Assembly: GCF_014236655.1 (NCBI RefSeq)
Contig: NZ_JACMYG010000009.1
Coordinates: 124,001-188,000 of the forward strand
Direction of reading: 5' to 3'
DNA: 64,000 nucleotides
DNA from: Pseudomonas kielensis
GTDB lineage: Bacteria > Pseudomonadota > Gammaproteobacteria > Pseudomonadales > Pseudomonadaceae
Shown here: positions 56,533 to 64,000 of the stretch, one piece after another
Layout of the letters: each line of letters starts with the position of its first letter
Position numbering within the stretch: the stretch's first letter is position 1
The notes under the pieces: generated by a model
The model's input: only the letters and a program-made list of their open reading frames with translations
Databases searched by the model: none
Told to the model about the DNA's origin: nothing
Program-made: the position numbers and the translations under genes

Positions 56533-57921
56533 ATGAGTGGCGAGAAAAACGTCGAGCAGTGGAAAACGTTTATCGAAGGTTGCCTGGACTTCCGTCCGGT
56601 GGAGGGTGTGTTTCGCATTGCCCGGGAGATGTTCACCGAGCCGCAGCTGTTCGACCTGGAAATGGAACTGATCTTCGAGAAGAACTGGATCTACGCCTGC
56701 CACGAAAGCGAACTGGCCAACAACCACGACTTCGTCACGATGCGTGCCGGGCGCCAGCCGATGATCATCACCCGCGACGGTGACGGCCAGCTCAATGCGC
56801 TGATCAACGCCTGCCAGCATCGCGGCACCACCCTGACCCGGGTTGGCAAGGGTAACCAGTCCACGTTCACTTGCCCGTTCCACGCCTGGTGCTACAAAAG
56901 CGACGGCCGCCTGGTCAAGGTCAAGGCACCCGGCGAGTACCCGGAAGGCTTCGACAAGGCCACTCGCGGCCTGAAGAAGGCGCGCATCCAGAGCTACAAG
57001 GGGTTTGTGTTCATCAGCCTCGACGTGCAGGGCAGCGACAGCCTGGAAGATTTCCTCGGTGACGCCCGGGTGTTCTTCGACATGATGGTTGCGCAGTCGC
57101 CCACCGGCGAGCTGGAAGTGCTGCCCGGCAAGTCGGCGTACACCTATGACGGCAACTGGAAACTGCAGAACGAGAACGGCCTGGATGGCTACCACGTGAG
57201 CACGGTCCACTATAACTACGTGGCCACGGTGCAGCATCGCCAGCAGGTCAACAGCGAAAACGGCAGCGCCGGCGGCAGCACCCTGGACTACAGCAAGCTC
57301 GGCGCCGGCGACGCCAATACCGATGACGGCTGGTTTGCCTTCAACAACGGGCACAGCGTGCTGTTCAGTGACATGCCCAACCCCACGGTACGCTCCGGCT
57401 ACGCCACCATCATGCCGCGCCTGATCGAAGAACACGGCCAGCAAAAGGCCGAATGGATGATGCATCGCCTGCGCAACCTGAACGTCTACCCGAGCCTGTT
57501 TTTCCTCGATCAGATCAGCTCGCAGCTGCGCATCATCCGCCCGGTGGCGTGGAACAAGACCGAGATCATCAGCCAGTGCCTGGGGGTGAAAAACGAGTCG
57601 GACGCCGACCGGGAAAACCGCATTCGCCAGTTCGAGGATTTCTTCAACGTCTCCGGCCTTGGCACCCCGGACGACCTGGTGGAGTTCCGTGAAGCCCAGC
57701 GCGGTTTCCAGGCCCGCCTGGAACGCTGGAGCGATATCTCCCGCGGCAGCCACCGCTGGGCCACGGGTGCCACGCCCAACAGCGAGGCCATCGGCATTGC
57801 CCCGGCCATGACCGGCACCGAGTTCACCCACGAAGGGCTGTACGTCAACCAGCACGCCAACTGGCAGAAGTTCCTGCTCGATGGCCTGGACAAAAAATCC
57901 CTGAAGCTGCGTGAGGTGTAA
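56533..57921 (+). CDS. antA: Anthranilate 1,2-dioxygenase large (alpha) subunit
   Basis: Catalytic subunit (462 residues) of the Rieske oxygenase that converts anthranilate to catechol with loss of CO2 and ammonia. The Rieske cluster is held by Cys94-His96 (CQHRGT) and Cys114-His117 (CPFHAW); the mononuclear iron site includes His221 and His226 in GYHVSTVHYN with bridging Asp218. The N-terminus MSGEKNVEQWKTFIEGCLDF and the downstream operon favour anthranilate over benzoate. GGGGCAGACCC lies upstream of the ATG. It is followed at 2 bp by antB. Confidence 0.94.
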   Translation: MSGEKNVEQWKTFIEGCLDFRPVEGVFRIAREMFTEPQLFDLEMELIFEKNWIYACHESELANNHDFVTMRAGRQPMIITRDGDGQLNALINACQHRGTTLTRVGKGNQSTFTCPFHAWCYKSDGRLVKVKAPGEYPEGFDKATRGLKKARIQSYKGFVFISLDVQGSDSLEDFLGDARVFFDMMVAQSPTGELEVLPGKSAYTYDGNWKLQNENGLDGYHVSTVHYNYVATVQHRQQVNSENGSAGGSTLDYSKLGAGDANTDDGWFAFNNGHSVLFSDMPNPTVRSGYATIMPRLIEEHGQQKAEWMMHRLRNLNVYPSLFFLDQISSQLRIIRPVAWNKTEIISQCLGVKNESDADRENRIRQFEDFFNVSGLGTPDDLVEFREAQRGFQARLERWSDISRGSHRWATGATPNSEAIGIAPAMTGTEFTHEGLYVNQHANWQKFLLDGLDKKSLKLREV

Positions 57922-57923
57922 CC

Positions 57924-58415
57924 ATGAATGCGCAATTGCAGTATCAGATCGAACAGTTTTTCTACCGCAAGTCCGAGTTGTGCGACGCCAAGGACTGGGA
58001 CGCCTACCTCCAGCTGTTCGCTGAGCAGAGCGAGTTCCACTTGCCGCAATGGGACTCAGAGCACGTCTACACCCAGGACCCCAAGCGCGAAATGTCGCTG
58101 ATCTACTACGCCAACCGTTCCGGCCTGGAAGACCGGGTGTTCCGCTTGCGCACCGGCAAGGCCGCCTCGGCCACGCCCATGCCCCGCACCCTGCACCTGA
58201 TCAACAACGTGCGGATCCGCGAGCTGCCCCAGGGCGAACTGGAAGTGCGCCTGAACTGGCACACCCTGTTCTACCGCCTGGCCACTTCCGAGCAGTTCTA
58301 CGGCAACGCCACCTATCGCCTGACGCCGCACAACGACAGCTGGCTGATCACCCGCAAGCACGTGCTGCTGCTCAACGACACCATCAACTCGGTGCTCGAC
58401 TTCTACCACTTGTGA
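57924..58415 (+). CDS. antB: Anthranilate 1,2-dioxygenase small (beta) subunit
   Basis: A 163-residue beta subunit of the alpha3-beta3 oxygenase, cone-shaped (NTF2-like) fold. It starts MNAQLQYQIEQFFYRKSELC, two bases after the antA stop, with GAGGTG as ribosome site. YANRSGLEDRVFRLRTGKAAS and the C-terminal NDTINSVLDFYHL are typical. It gives structural support to the catalytic subunit. Confidence 0.94.
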   Translation: MNAQLQYQIEQFFYRKSELCDAKDWDAYLQLFAEQSEFHLPQWDSEHVYTQDPKREMSLIYYANRSGLEDRVFRLRTGKAASATPMPRTLHLINNVRIRELPQGELEVRLNWHTLFYRLATSEQFYGNATYRLTPHNDSWLITRKHVLLLNDTINSVLDFYHL

Positions 58416-58417
58416 CC

Positions 58418-58512
58418 TGTAGCAGCTGCCGAGCCCGCGAGGCACGTCAATCCCAGGGGGCGGTCCTGCGGACAGGCAACGCAGCCTCGCCGGGGCTCGA
58501 CAGCTGCTACGG
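58418..58512. repeat. Repeat hairpin inserted between antB and antC
   Basis: GTAGCAGCTGCCGAGCCCGCGAGG (from about 58419) and, inverted, GCAGCCTCGCCGGGGCTCGACAGCTGCTAC (ending about 58511) form a long imperfect stem of the AGCTGC family, within the ant operon. It could lower antC expression relative to antAB or protect antAB mRNA. Confidence 0.8.
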
Positions 58513-58530
58513 TATTTTTAGGAGTTCTGA

Positions 58531-59553
58531 ATGAACCATAAGGTCGCGTTCAGCTTTGCCGACGGCAAGACCCTGTTCTTTCCCGTGCAGGCCAACGAAA
58601 TACTGCTCGATGCCGCGCTGCGCAATGGCATCAAGATTCCCCTGGATTGCCGCGAAGGGGTCTGTGGCACGTGCCAGGGCCGCTGTGAATCCGGCGATTA
58701 CAGCCAGGACTATGTGGATGAGGAAGCCCTCTCCAGCCTGGACCTGCAACAGCGCAAGATGCTCACCTGCCAGACCCGGGTGAAGTCCGATGCCGCCTTC
58801 TACTTCGACTTCGCGTCCAGCCTGTGCAACGCCGCCGGACCGGGCCAGCTCAGCGGCACCGTCAGCCAGGTCACCCAGGTCTCGGCCAGCACCGCGATCC
58901 TGCACCTGGTGCTGGACCCCGACGCACCGCTGCTGGACTTTCTCCCGGGGCAATATGCGCGGTTGCTGATTCCCGGCACCAGCAGCAAACGCTCCTATTC
59001 GTTCGCCAACCGCCCCGGCGCCAGCAATCAGTTGCAGTTCCTGATTCGCCTGCTGCCCGACGGCGCCATGAGCAACTACATTCGCCAGCGTTGCCAGGTT
59101 GGCGACCGCATCGAACTGGAAGCGCCACTGGGGGCGTTTTACCTGCGCCACATCACCCGGCCGCTGGTGCTGGTGGCCGGCGGCACCGGTTTATCGGCGC
59201 TGCTGGGGATGCTCGACGAGATGGCCGAACGCGGTTGTGATCAGCCTGTGCACCTGTACTACGGGGTGCGCGATGCAGCCGATCTGTGCGAGGCCGCGCG
59301 CATCCAGGCCTACGCCGAGCGCCTGCCGGGGTTTCGCTACACCGAGGTGGTCAGCGAACCCACGCCGGCCTGGACCGGCAAGCGCGGCTACATCGCCGAG
59401 CACTTCGATGCCAGCCAATGGCGCGACAGCGCCGCCGACATGTACGTCTGCGGACCACCGCCGATGGTCGAGTCGATCAAGACCTGGCTGGCGGCGCAAA
59501 GCCTGGAAAATGTGCAGCTTTATTACGAAAAGTTCACCGAAAGCAACGTCTGA
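58531..59553 (+). CDS. antC: Anthranilate 1,2-dioxygenase reductase
   Basis: A 340-residue electron-transfer protein that passes electrons from NADH to the dioxygenase. The N-terminal plant-type 2Fe-2S domain has the cysteine set in DCREGVCGTCQGRCESGDY plus CQTR; the FAD domain has RSYSFANRPG and the NADH domain LVAGGTGLSALLGML and MYVCGPPPMVE. AGGAG precedes the ATG. It is separated from antB by a 115 bp gap with a repeat hairpin. Confidence 0.94.
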   Translation: MNHKVAFSFADGKTLFFPVQANEILLDAALRNGIKIPLDCREGVCGTCQGRCESGDYSQDYVDEEALSSLDLQQRKMLTCQTRVKSDAAFYFDFASSLCNAAGPGQLSGTVSQVTQVSASTAILHLVLDPDAPLLDFLPGQYARLLIPGTSSKRSYSFANRPGASNQLQFLIRLLPDGAMSNYIRQRCQVGDRIELEAPLGAFYLRHITRPLVLVAGGTGLSALLGMLDEMAERGCDQPVHLYYGVRDAADLCEAARIQAYAERLPGFRYTEVVSEPTPAWTGKRGYIAEHFDASQWRDSAADMYVCGPPPMVESIKTWLAAQSLENVQLYYEKFTESNV

Positions 59554-59630
59554 CGCTCACAAACGGGCGGTAATTGAATAAGCTGTCGGGGTGCAACACA
59601 GCCGGACCAAAACAACTAGAAGGTAACCAG

Positions 59631-61034
59631 ATGGCGGATGAAATACAGCAACAGGGCACACTCAAGCGAGGGCTGAAGAACAGACATATCCAGCTGATCG
59701 CCTTGGGTGGTGCCATTGGCACAGGGTTGTTCCTCGGTTCCGCAGGTGTACTCAAGTCAGCGGGCCCCTCGATGATTCTCGGCTATGCGATTGCCGGGTT
59801 CATCGCCTTCCTGATCATGCGCCAGCTCGGCGAGATGATTGTCGAGGAACCGGTCGCCGGTTCTTTCAGCCACTTCGCCCACAATTACTGGGGTGGGTTT
59901 GCCGGCTTCCTGTCCGGCTGGAACTATTGGGTGCTGTACGTGCTGGTGGGCATGGCGGAGCTGACCGCCGTCGGCAAGTACATCCAGTTCTGGTGGCCGG
60001 AGGTGCCGACCTGGGTCAGCGCGGCGGTGTTCTTTGTGCTGGTCAACCTGATCAACACCATGAACGTCAAGGTGTTCGGCGAGATGGAGTTCTGGTTCGC
60101 GATCATCAAGGTCGTGGCCATCATCGGCATGATCGCCCTCGGTTGCTACATGCTGTTCAGTGGTACCGGCGGCCCGCAGGCCTCGGTGAGCAACCTGTGG
60201 GAGCACGGCGGGTTCTTCCCCAATGGCACCACCGGCCTGCTGATGGCGATGGCGTTCATCATGTTCTCCTTCGGTGGCCTGGAACTGGTGGGCATCACCG
60301 CCGCCGAGGCCAGCGAGCCGCGCAAAGTGATTCCCAAGGCGATCAACCAGGTGGTTTACCGGGTACTGATCTTCTACGTCGGCGCACTCACCGTGCTGCT
60401 TTCGCTGTACCCCTGGGACCAACTGCTGCAGACCCTCGGCGCTTCCGGCGATGCCTACAGCGGCAGCCCGTTCGTGCAGATCTTCGCCTTGATCGGCAGC
60501 GACACGGCGGCGCAGATCCTCAACTTCGTGGTCCTGACCGCGGCGCTCTCGGTCTATAACAGCGGTGTCTACTGCAACAGCCGCATGCTCTACGGCCTGG
60601 CCGAACAGGGCGATGCACCCAAGCAGTTGATGAAGCTGACCAAGCAAGGCGTGCCCCTGTTGGCGTTGAGCGTTTCGGCGCTGGTCACCCTGCTGTGCGT
60701 GGTGGTCAACTACGTGGCCCCTCACGGTGCGCTGGAGCTGCTGATGGCCCTGGTGGTTGCTTCGTTGATGATCAACTGGGCGCTGATCAGCCTGACGCAC
60801 CTGAAGTTCCGCAAGGCCATGCACCTCAAAGGCATTGTCCCGGGCTTCAAGGCCTTCTGGTCGCCCTACACCAACTACCTGTGCCTGGCCTTCATGTTCG
60901 TGATCATCTGCGTGATGCTGGCGATCCCGGGCATTCGGGCATCGGTGTTCGCGATTCCGGTCTGGGTTGCGATCCTGTACGTGGCCTACCGTCTGCGGGT
61001 TGCCCGCACACGAGCGTTGTCGGTCGCGCGATAA
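59631..61034 (+). CDS. Amino acid permease (APC superfamily, AroP/PheP-like)
   Basis: A 467-residue transporter with twelve helices. IALGGAIGTGLFLGSAGVLKSAGPS, MRQLGEMIVEEPVAGSFSHFAHNYW and SVYNSGVYCNSRMLYGLAEQ match aromatic amino acid permeases of the AAT family (AroP, PheP). It lies 77 bp after antC on the same strand; a role in importing tryptophan, phenylalanine or anthranilate is inferred. An AAGG site precedes the ATG at 59631. It is followed by a strong terminator. Confidence 0.88.
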   Translation: MADEIQQQGTLKRGLKNRHIQLIALGGAIGTGLFLGSAGVLKSAGPSMILGYAIAGFIAFLIMRQLGEMIVEEPVAGSFSHFAHNYWGGFAGFLSGWNYWVLYVLVGMAELTAVGKYIQFWWPEVPTWVSAAVFFVLVNLINTMNVKVFGEMEFWFAIIKVVAIIGMIALGCYMLFSGTGGPQASVSNLWEHGGFFPNGTTGLLMAMAFIMFSFGGLELVGITAAEASEPRKVIPKAINQVVYRVLIFYVGALTVLLSLYPWDQLLQTLGASGDAYSGSPFVQIFALIGSDTAAQILNFVVLTAALSVYNSGVYCNSRMLYGLAEQGDAPKQLMKLTKQGVPLLALSVSALVTLLCVVVNYVAPHGALELLMALVVASLMINWALISLTHLKFRKAMHLKGIVPGFKAFWSPYTNYLCLAFMFVIICVMLAIPGIRASVFAIPVWVAILYVAYRLRVARTRALSVAR

Positions 61035-61048
61035 CCGCCAGCCACTAA

Positions 61049-61086
61049 AAAAGCCCCGGCATTCGATGAATGCCGGGGCTTTTTGC
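61049..61086 (+). terminator. Strong intrinsic terminator after the permease
   Basis: AAGCCCCGGCATTC (61051-61064) and GAATGCCGGGGCTT (61068-61081) form a perfect 14 bp stem with a 3-base loop, followed by TTT. It ends the ant/permease transcript. Confidence 0.93.
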
Positions 61087-61106
61087 TGTCTGCGTCAACC
61101 ACAATC

Positions 61107-61146
61107 CCTGTAGCAGCTGCCGAGCCGGCTCGGCGCTGCTACAGGG
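61107..61146. repeat. AGCTGC-family hairpin downstream of kynA
   Basis: CTGTAGCAGCTGCCGAGCC-GGCTCGGCGCTGCTACAGG: inverted arms with almost no spacer, just past the kynA stop on the minus strand. It is a likely transcript-end hairpin. Confidence 0.8.
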
Positions 61147-61154
61147 CGATGTGT

Positions 61155-62009
61155 TTAGAGGGTGGAGCGCACGCGCCACAGCTCGGGGAACAGCACGGTG
61201 TCGAGCATCTTGCGCAGGTAACCCACGCCTTCGGTGCCGCCGGTGCCTGGCTGGAAGCCGATGATCCGCTCGACCGTGGTCACATGGCGGAAGCGCCACT
61301 GACGGAACGAGTCTTCGAGGTCGATGAACTTCTCGGCCAACTGGTACAGGTCCCAGTACTGCGTCGGGTTCTTGTAGACCACTCGCCAGGCGGCTTCGAC
61401 CGAGGCGTCATGGGCGGTGGGCTGGGTCGGGTCGCAGGTCAGGCGCTGTGGGTCGATCGCCAGGCCAGCGCTGACCATCAGGCGAATCGCCTCGTCGTAC
61501 AGCGACGGCGTGGCCAGCGACTGCTGCAACTCGGCCAGCAGTTCCGGACGGTGGGCATGGGGGCGCAACAGGGTGGCGCTCTTGTTGCCGAGGATGAATT
61601 CGATCTCTCGGTACTGGAACGATTGGAAGCCCGAGGACTGCCCGAGGAATGGCCGGATCGCGTGGTATTCGGTGGGGGTCATGGTCGCCAGCACGGTCCA
61701 GGCATGCACCAGTTGGTCGAAGATCCGCGACACCCGCGCCAGCATCTTGAACGCCGGCGGCAGCTCGCCCAGGCGCACGTGTTCACGGGCGGCCTTGAGT
61801 TCGTGCAGCATCAGTTTCATCCACAGCTCGGATGTCTGGTGCTGGATGATGAACAGCATTTCGTTATGGTCTGGCGACAACGGGTGCTGGGCGCTGAGAA
61901 TCCGCCCCAGGTCCAGGTAGTCGCCGTAGCTCATGGAGTCGGAGAAATTCAGCTCGGCGTTATGCCATTCGTCTGTCTGGTTGCCCGGGGAATAGGGACA
62001 TTGGCTCAT
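61155..62009 (-). CDS. kynA: Tryptophan 2,3-dioxygenase
   Basis: Heme dioxygenase (284 residues) that opens the indole ring of tryptophan to N-formylkynurenine. Family segments include [38 protein letters not shown] and the heme-ligand His242 in [20 protein letters not shown]. Its start codon overlaps the kynB stop (ATGA at 62006-62009), so kynBA is coupled. The product of KynB goes to KynU (53.2 kb) and then to AntABC, which lie between. Confidence 0.96.
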   Translation of the reverse strand: MSQCPYSPGNQTDEWHNAELNFSDSMSYGDYLDLGRILSAQHPLSPDHNEMLFIIQHQTSELWMKLMLHELKAAREHVRLGELPPAFKMLARVSRIFDQLVHAWTVLATMTPTEYHAIRPFLGQSSGFQSFQYREIEFILGNKSATLLRPHAHRPELLAELQQSLATPSLYDEAIRLMVSAGLAIDPQRLTCDPTQPTAHDASVEAAWRVVYKNPTQYWDLYQLAEKFIDLEDSFRQWRFRHVTTVERIIGFQPGTGGTEGVGYLRKMLDTVLFPELWRVRSTL

Positions 62010-62671
62010 TGCGCAGGCTCCTCAAGTGGCGATGTGTTCAGCGGACGCAAAATCGCCCGGACCGGGCTGGCGTCAAGATTGGCAAAGCGCAGCGGCAAGG
62101 CGATCAGTTCGTAGTCACCTTCCGGCACGTCATCGAGGACGATCCCTTCGAGGATCGCCATGCCATGGCGCGCGACAGCGTTGTGCGCGTCCATGGTCTT
62201 GGATTGTTGCGGGTCGAGGGACGGCGTATCGATACCGATCAGGCGCACACCGAGGCCGGCCAGCAAGTCCACGGTGTCTTTGGCCACGGCCGTGAAGTGC
62301 GGGTCCCAGGCGGCCAGTGGTACTTGGCGGTAGGTGCGCAACAGCACCCGCTCAGGCAACTGTTGCAGGCGCCCGGTCAGTTGCTCGGGCTGCACCAGGG
62401 CGCCGCTGTCCAGGCAATGCAGGACGCGGCACGGGCCCATGTAGACCTCCAGCGACACCTCGCCGATGGGCGCGCCGTCCGGGCTGTAGTGCAGAGGCGC
62501 GTCGACGTGGGCGCCGGTGTGCGGCGACAGGGTAATGCGCCCGACGTTGACCGGACACTCGGGGCCGAACGTCCAGACCCGCTCTTCCTGAAAGGGTGTA
62601 TCACCCGGCCAGGTGGGCGTCGCGGTGCTCAAGGGTGGGCTGATGTCCCACCAGGATGGTGTTTTTTTCAT
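62006..62671 (-). CDS. kynB: Kynurenine formamidase (arylformamidase)
   Basis: A 221-residue metal-dependent (cyclase-like) enzyme that hydrolyses N-formylkynurenine to kynurenine. The metal motif [12 protein letters not shown] and the segment [19 protein letters not shown] are present. It is upstream of and overlaps kynA by 4 bp. No strong ribosome site is visible before the ATG at 62671, though it is a normal start for the family. A possible KynR-type palindrome lies about 60 bp upstream. Confidence 0.94.
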   Translation of the reverse strand: MKKTPSWWDISPPLSTATPTWPGDTPFQEERVWTFGPECPVNVGRITLSPHTGAHVDAPLHYSPDGAPIGEVSLEVYMGPCRVLHCLDSGALVQPEQLTGRLQQLPERVLLRTYRQVPLAAWDPHFTAVAKDTVDLLAGLGVRLIGIDTPSLDPQQSKTMDAHNAVARHGMAILEGIVLDDVPEGDYELIALPLRFANLDASPVRAILRPLNTSPLEEPAQ

Positions 62672-62731
62672 TGTTCAAATCTCGGCTTGCTCACGCGTGA
62701 ATGATACGAGCGAACCCCCTGAACTTTCTTG

Positions 62732-62743
62732 CGAAAAACTTCG
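62732..62743. promoter_or_regulatory. Palindrome upstream of kynB
   Basis: CGAA-AAAC-TTCG at 62732-62743, within GCGAAAAACTTCGGC. It resembles the TCGAA-N5-TTCGA palindrome near kynR. Possible shared KynR recognition; the spacer differs by one base, so confidence is low. Confidence 0.3.
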
Positions 62744-62894
62744 GCAATCGGCAAATGTTTCGCACTTAATGCTAAAAAATCGCCGTTTCGCCGATAGAAA
62801 TTTCACGCCGCGCCAGCGGCATCCACCGCCGCCCTTGACTCTCCCCCATGGGGCCGACTTTATCCTCGCGCCTCGACTATCGCGGGGTAAGCAC

Positions 62895-63470
62895 ATGAGC
62901 AAACGGATACTGGTGATTCTCGGCCATCCTTCGAACCAGAGTTTCTGCGGCGCCCTCGCCGATCACTACGTGCAGGCGGCCCGGGAGGCCGGGCATGAAG
63001 TGCGCGAGCTGCGCCTGGGCACCTTGAGTTTCGACCCGATCCTGCGCGAAGGCTACCAGCAGATCCAGCCTCTGGAAGCCGACCTGCTCAAGGCCCAGGA
63101 GGACATCACCTGGGCCGAGCACCTGACGCTGGTCTACCCGATCTGGTGGGGGGCCATTCCTGCGTTGCTCAAGGGCTTTTTCGACCGGGTGCTGCTTCCC
63201 GGCTTTGCGTTCAAGTACCGCCCCGGCAAAGCCTTTCCGCAAAAGCTGCTGCAGGGGCGCACCGCCGATCTGTTGGTGACCATGGACACACCGCCCTGGT
63301 ACTACCGCTGGGTGTATCGCATGCCCGGGCTGCACCAGGTGCGCAAGACCACCCTGGCGTTCTGCGGCATCCGCCCGCGCACCACCCTGACCTTCGGCCC
63401 GCTGCTGAGCTCGACCGCACGTCAGCGCCAGACCTGGCTGGCACGCGCCAAGGCTATCGCTCAGGGGTAA
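62895..63470 (+). CDS. NAD(P)H dehydrogenase (quinone) family, flavodoxin-fold oxidoreductase
   Basis: A 191-residue flavodoxin-fold protein of the MdaB/KefF/NQO1-like group. MSKRILVILGHPSNQSFCGALAD is the FMN-binding start; LVYPIWWGAIPALLKGFFDRVLLPGFAF is the family signature. GGGG lies upstream of the ATG; an in-frame extension of 94 codons upstream has no similarity. A MerR regulator gene follows 55 bp downstream on the same strand and may control it. Substrate unknown; a quinone or nitro compound is plausible. Confidence 0.88.
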   Translation: MSKRILVILGHPSNQSFCGALADHYVQAAREAGHEVRELRLGTLSFDPILREGYQQIQPLEADLLKAQEDITWAEHLTLVYPIWWGAIPALLKGFFDRVLLPGFAFKYRPGKAFPQKLLQGRTADLLVTMDTPPWYYRWVYRMPGLHQVRKTTLAFCGIRPRTTLTFGPLLSSTARQRQTWLARAKAIAQG

Positions 63471-63525
63471 GTCTCAGGGATAATCCGCCGCGTTATCCGG
63501 GACATCCACGAAAAAGGGACTTTTC

Positions 63526-63897
63526 ATGTACATCGGTAAAGCGGCGAAACTGTCCGGCACCACCATCAAGAGCATTCGCCACTACGAAGATATCGGCCTG
63601 CTGCCGCCAGCCCAGCGCCAGGGCAAATACCGCATCTACGACCAGCAGAGCGTCGAGTTGCTGAGCTTCATCAAGTGCGCCCAGCAACTGGGTTTCAAGC
63701 TCAAGGAAATGCAGGCGATGTTCGAGCCGTACCGTGGCCAGACCCCGCCCTGGGACCTGGCGCACCAGGCGATCACCGACAAGAAGCGGCAACTGACCGA
63801 CACCATCAAGCAACTGACCCGCCAACACCAGCAATTGAGCGCGCTGCAGGCCAGCCTGGCCCAGGTGAAGGACCAGTGCACGCTGGAGCGGGTCTGA
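63526..63897 (+). CDS. MerR-family transcriptional regulator
   Basis: A 123-residue MerR protein. The helix-turn-helix (MYIGKAAKLSGTTIKSIRHYEDIGLL, then QGKYRIYDQQSVELLSFIKCAQQLGF) is complete; the C-terminal half is a dimerisation coiled coil (DKKRQLTDTIKQLTRQHQQL). Only Cys residues at the QQL-adjacent and tail positions (KCAQQ, DQCTLERV) are present, with no obvious metal-binding loop. AGGGA precedes the ATG. It likely pairs with the oxidoreductase gene upstream, sensing a drug- or quinone-like ligand. Confidence 0.87.
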   Translation: MYIGKAAKLSGTTIKSIRHYEDIGLLPPAQRQGKYRIYDQQSVELLSFIKCAQQLGFKLKEMQAMFEPYRGQTPPWDLAHQAITDKKRQLTDTIKQLTRQHQQLSALQASLAQVKDQCTLERV

Positions 63898-64000
63898 GGC
63901 CCTGCGCGCTTCTGGACAGCTGAGTGTCGAGCACAGACAACTGAACCTTCGCCGGGCGCTATAGGGTGCAGGTTCATTCCTGCCCAACGCTCGGAGTCAG
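63898..64000. other. Right-edge noncoding sequence
   Basis: The last 103 bp after the MerR stop. No gene start, terminator or repeat was recognised; GGGCGCTATAGGGTGCAGG contains a TATAGG-like stretch that could be the start of a promoter for a gene outside the window. Confidence 0.3.

Overview
The window reads as chromosome of a fluorescent-group Pseudomonas (high GC). Gene content and order support this: guaB-guaA, tadA, cmoA/cmoB, an AsrA-type second Lon next to an icp-like inhibitor, membrane PQQ glucose dehydrogenase beside OprB, kynurenine and anthranilate catabolism with KynR- and AntR-type regulators, and many dispersed REP-type hairpins. No rRNA, tRNA, CRISPR array, integrase or transposase gene was seen. 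Species cannot be fixed from the sequence alone.

Layout. 1-20 kb is mostly core: xseA (cut by the left edge), a LysR/TSUP pair, a small zinc-ribbon protein, guaBA with a near-consensus promoter, a lipoprotein and a Tat-exported multicopper oxidase placed between guaA and tadA, the cmoAB wobble-uridine genes, a YhhN protein, icp, AsrA-type lon, gcd and oprB. 20-22.4 kb holds a VF530 protein, a Pr6Pr membrane protein and an nfeF/nfeR-like ferric-siderophore reductase plus PadR regulator. 22.4-33.6 kb is accessory: an AT-rich segment, a five-gene CS1-type (alternate chaperone-usher) pilus operon and a 1571-residue dermonecrotic-toxin/LRR/NEL ubiquitin-ligase effector. A penicillin-binding-like transglycosylase and an amino acid permease follow.

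38.8-39.7 kb has no credible gene but contains the most unusual object in the window: an approximately 0.8 kb fold-back element. It is made of two inverted copies of one module around a (GCTTTT)n tract. Each copy can fold into a three-way junction, and the stems are kept although the two copies differ in sequence. 39.7-45.8 kb is a kinase / G3P-dehydrogenase-like / alkyl-DHAP-synthase-like operon with a divergent AraC regulator, possibly for glycerol ethers. 46-53 kb carries ggt, MdaB/YgiN-type quinone enzymes, a second LysR/TSUP pair and an amino acid permease.

53-62.7 kb is a tryptophan-to-catechol module. kynA, kynB and kynU convert tryptophan through kynurenine to anthranilate, and antABC convert anthranilate to catechol. 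kynR and antR are the likely regulators and two APC permeases flank the module. Paired GGATA-type half-sites 22 bp apart lie in the antR-antA gap. The right end has a flavodoxin-fold oxidoreductase and a MerR regulator.
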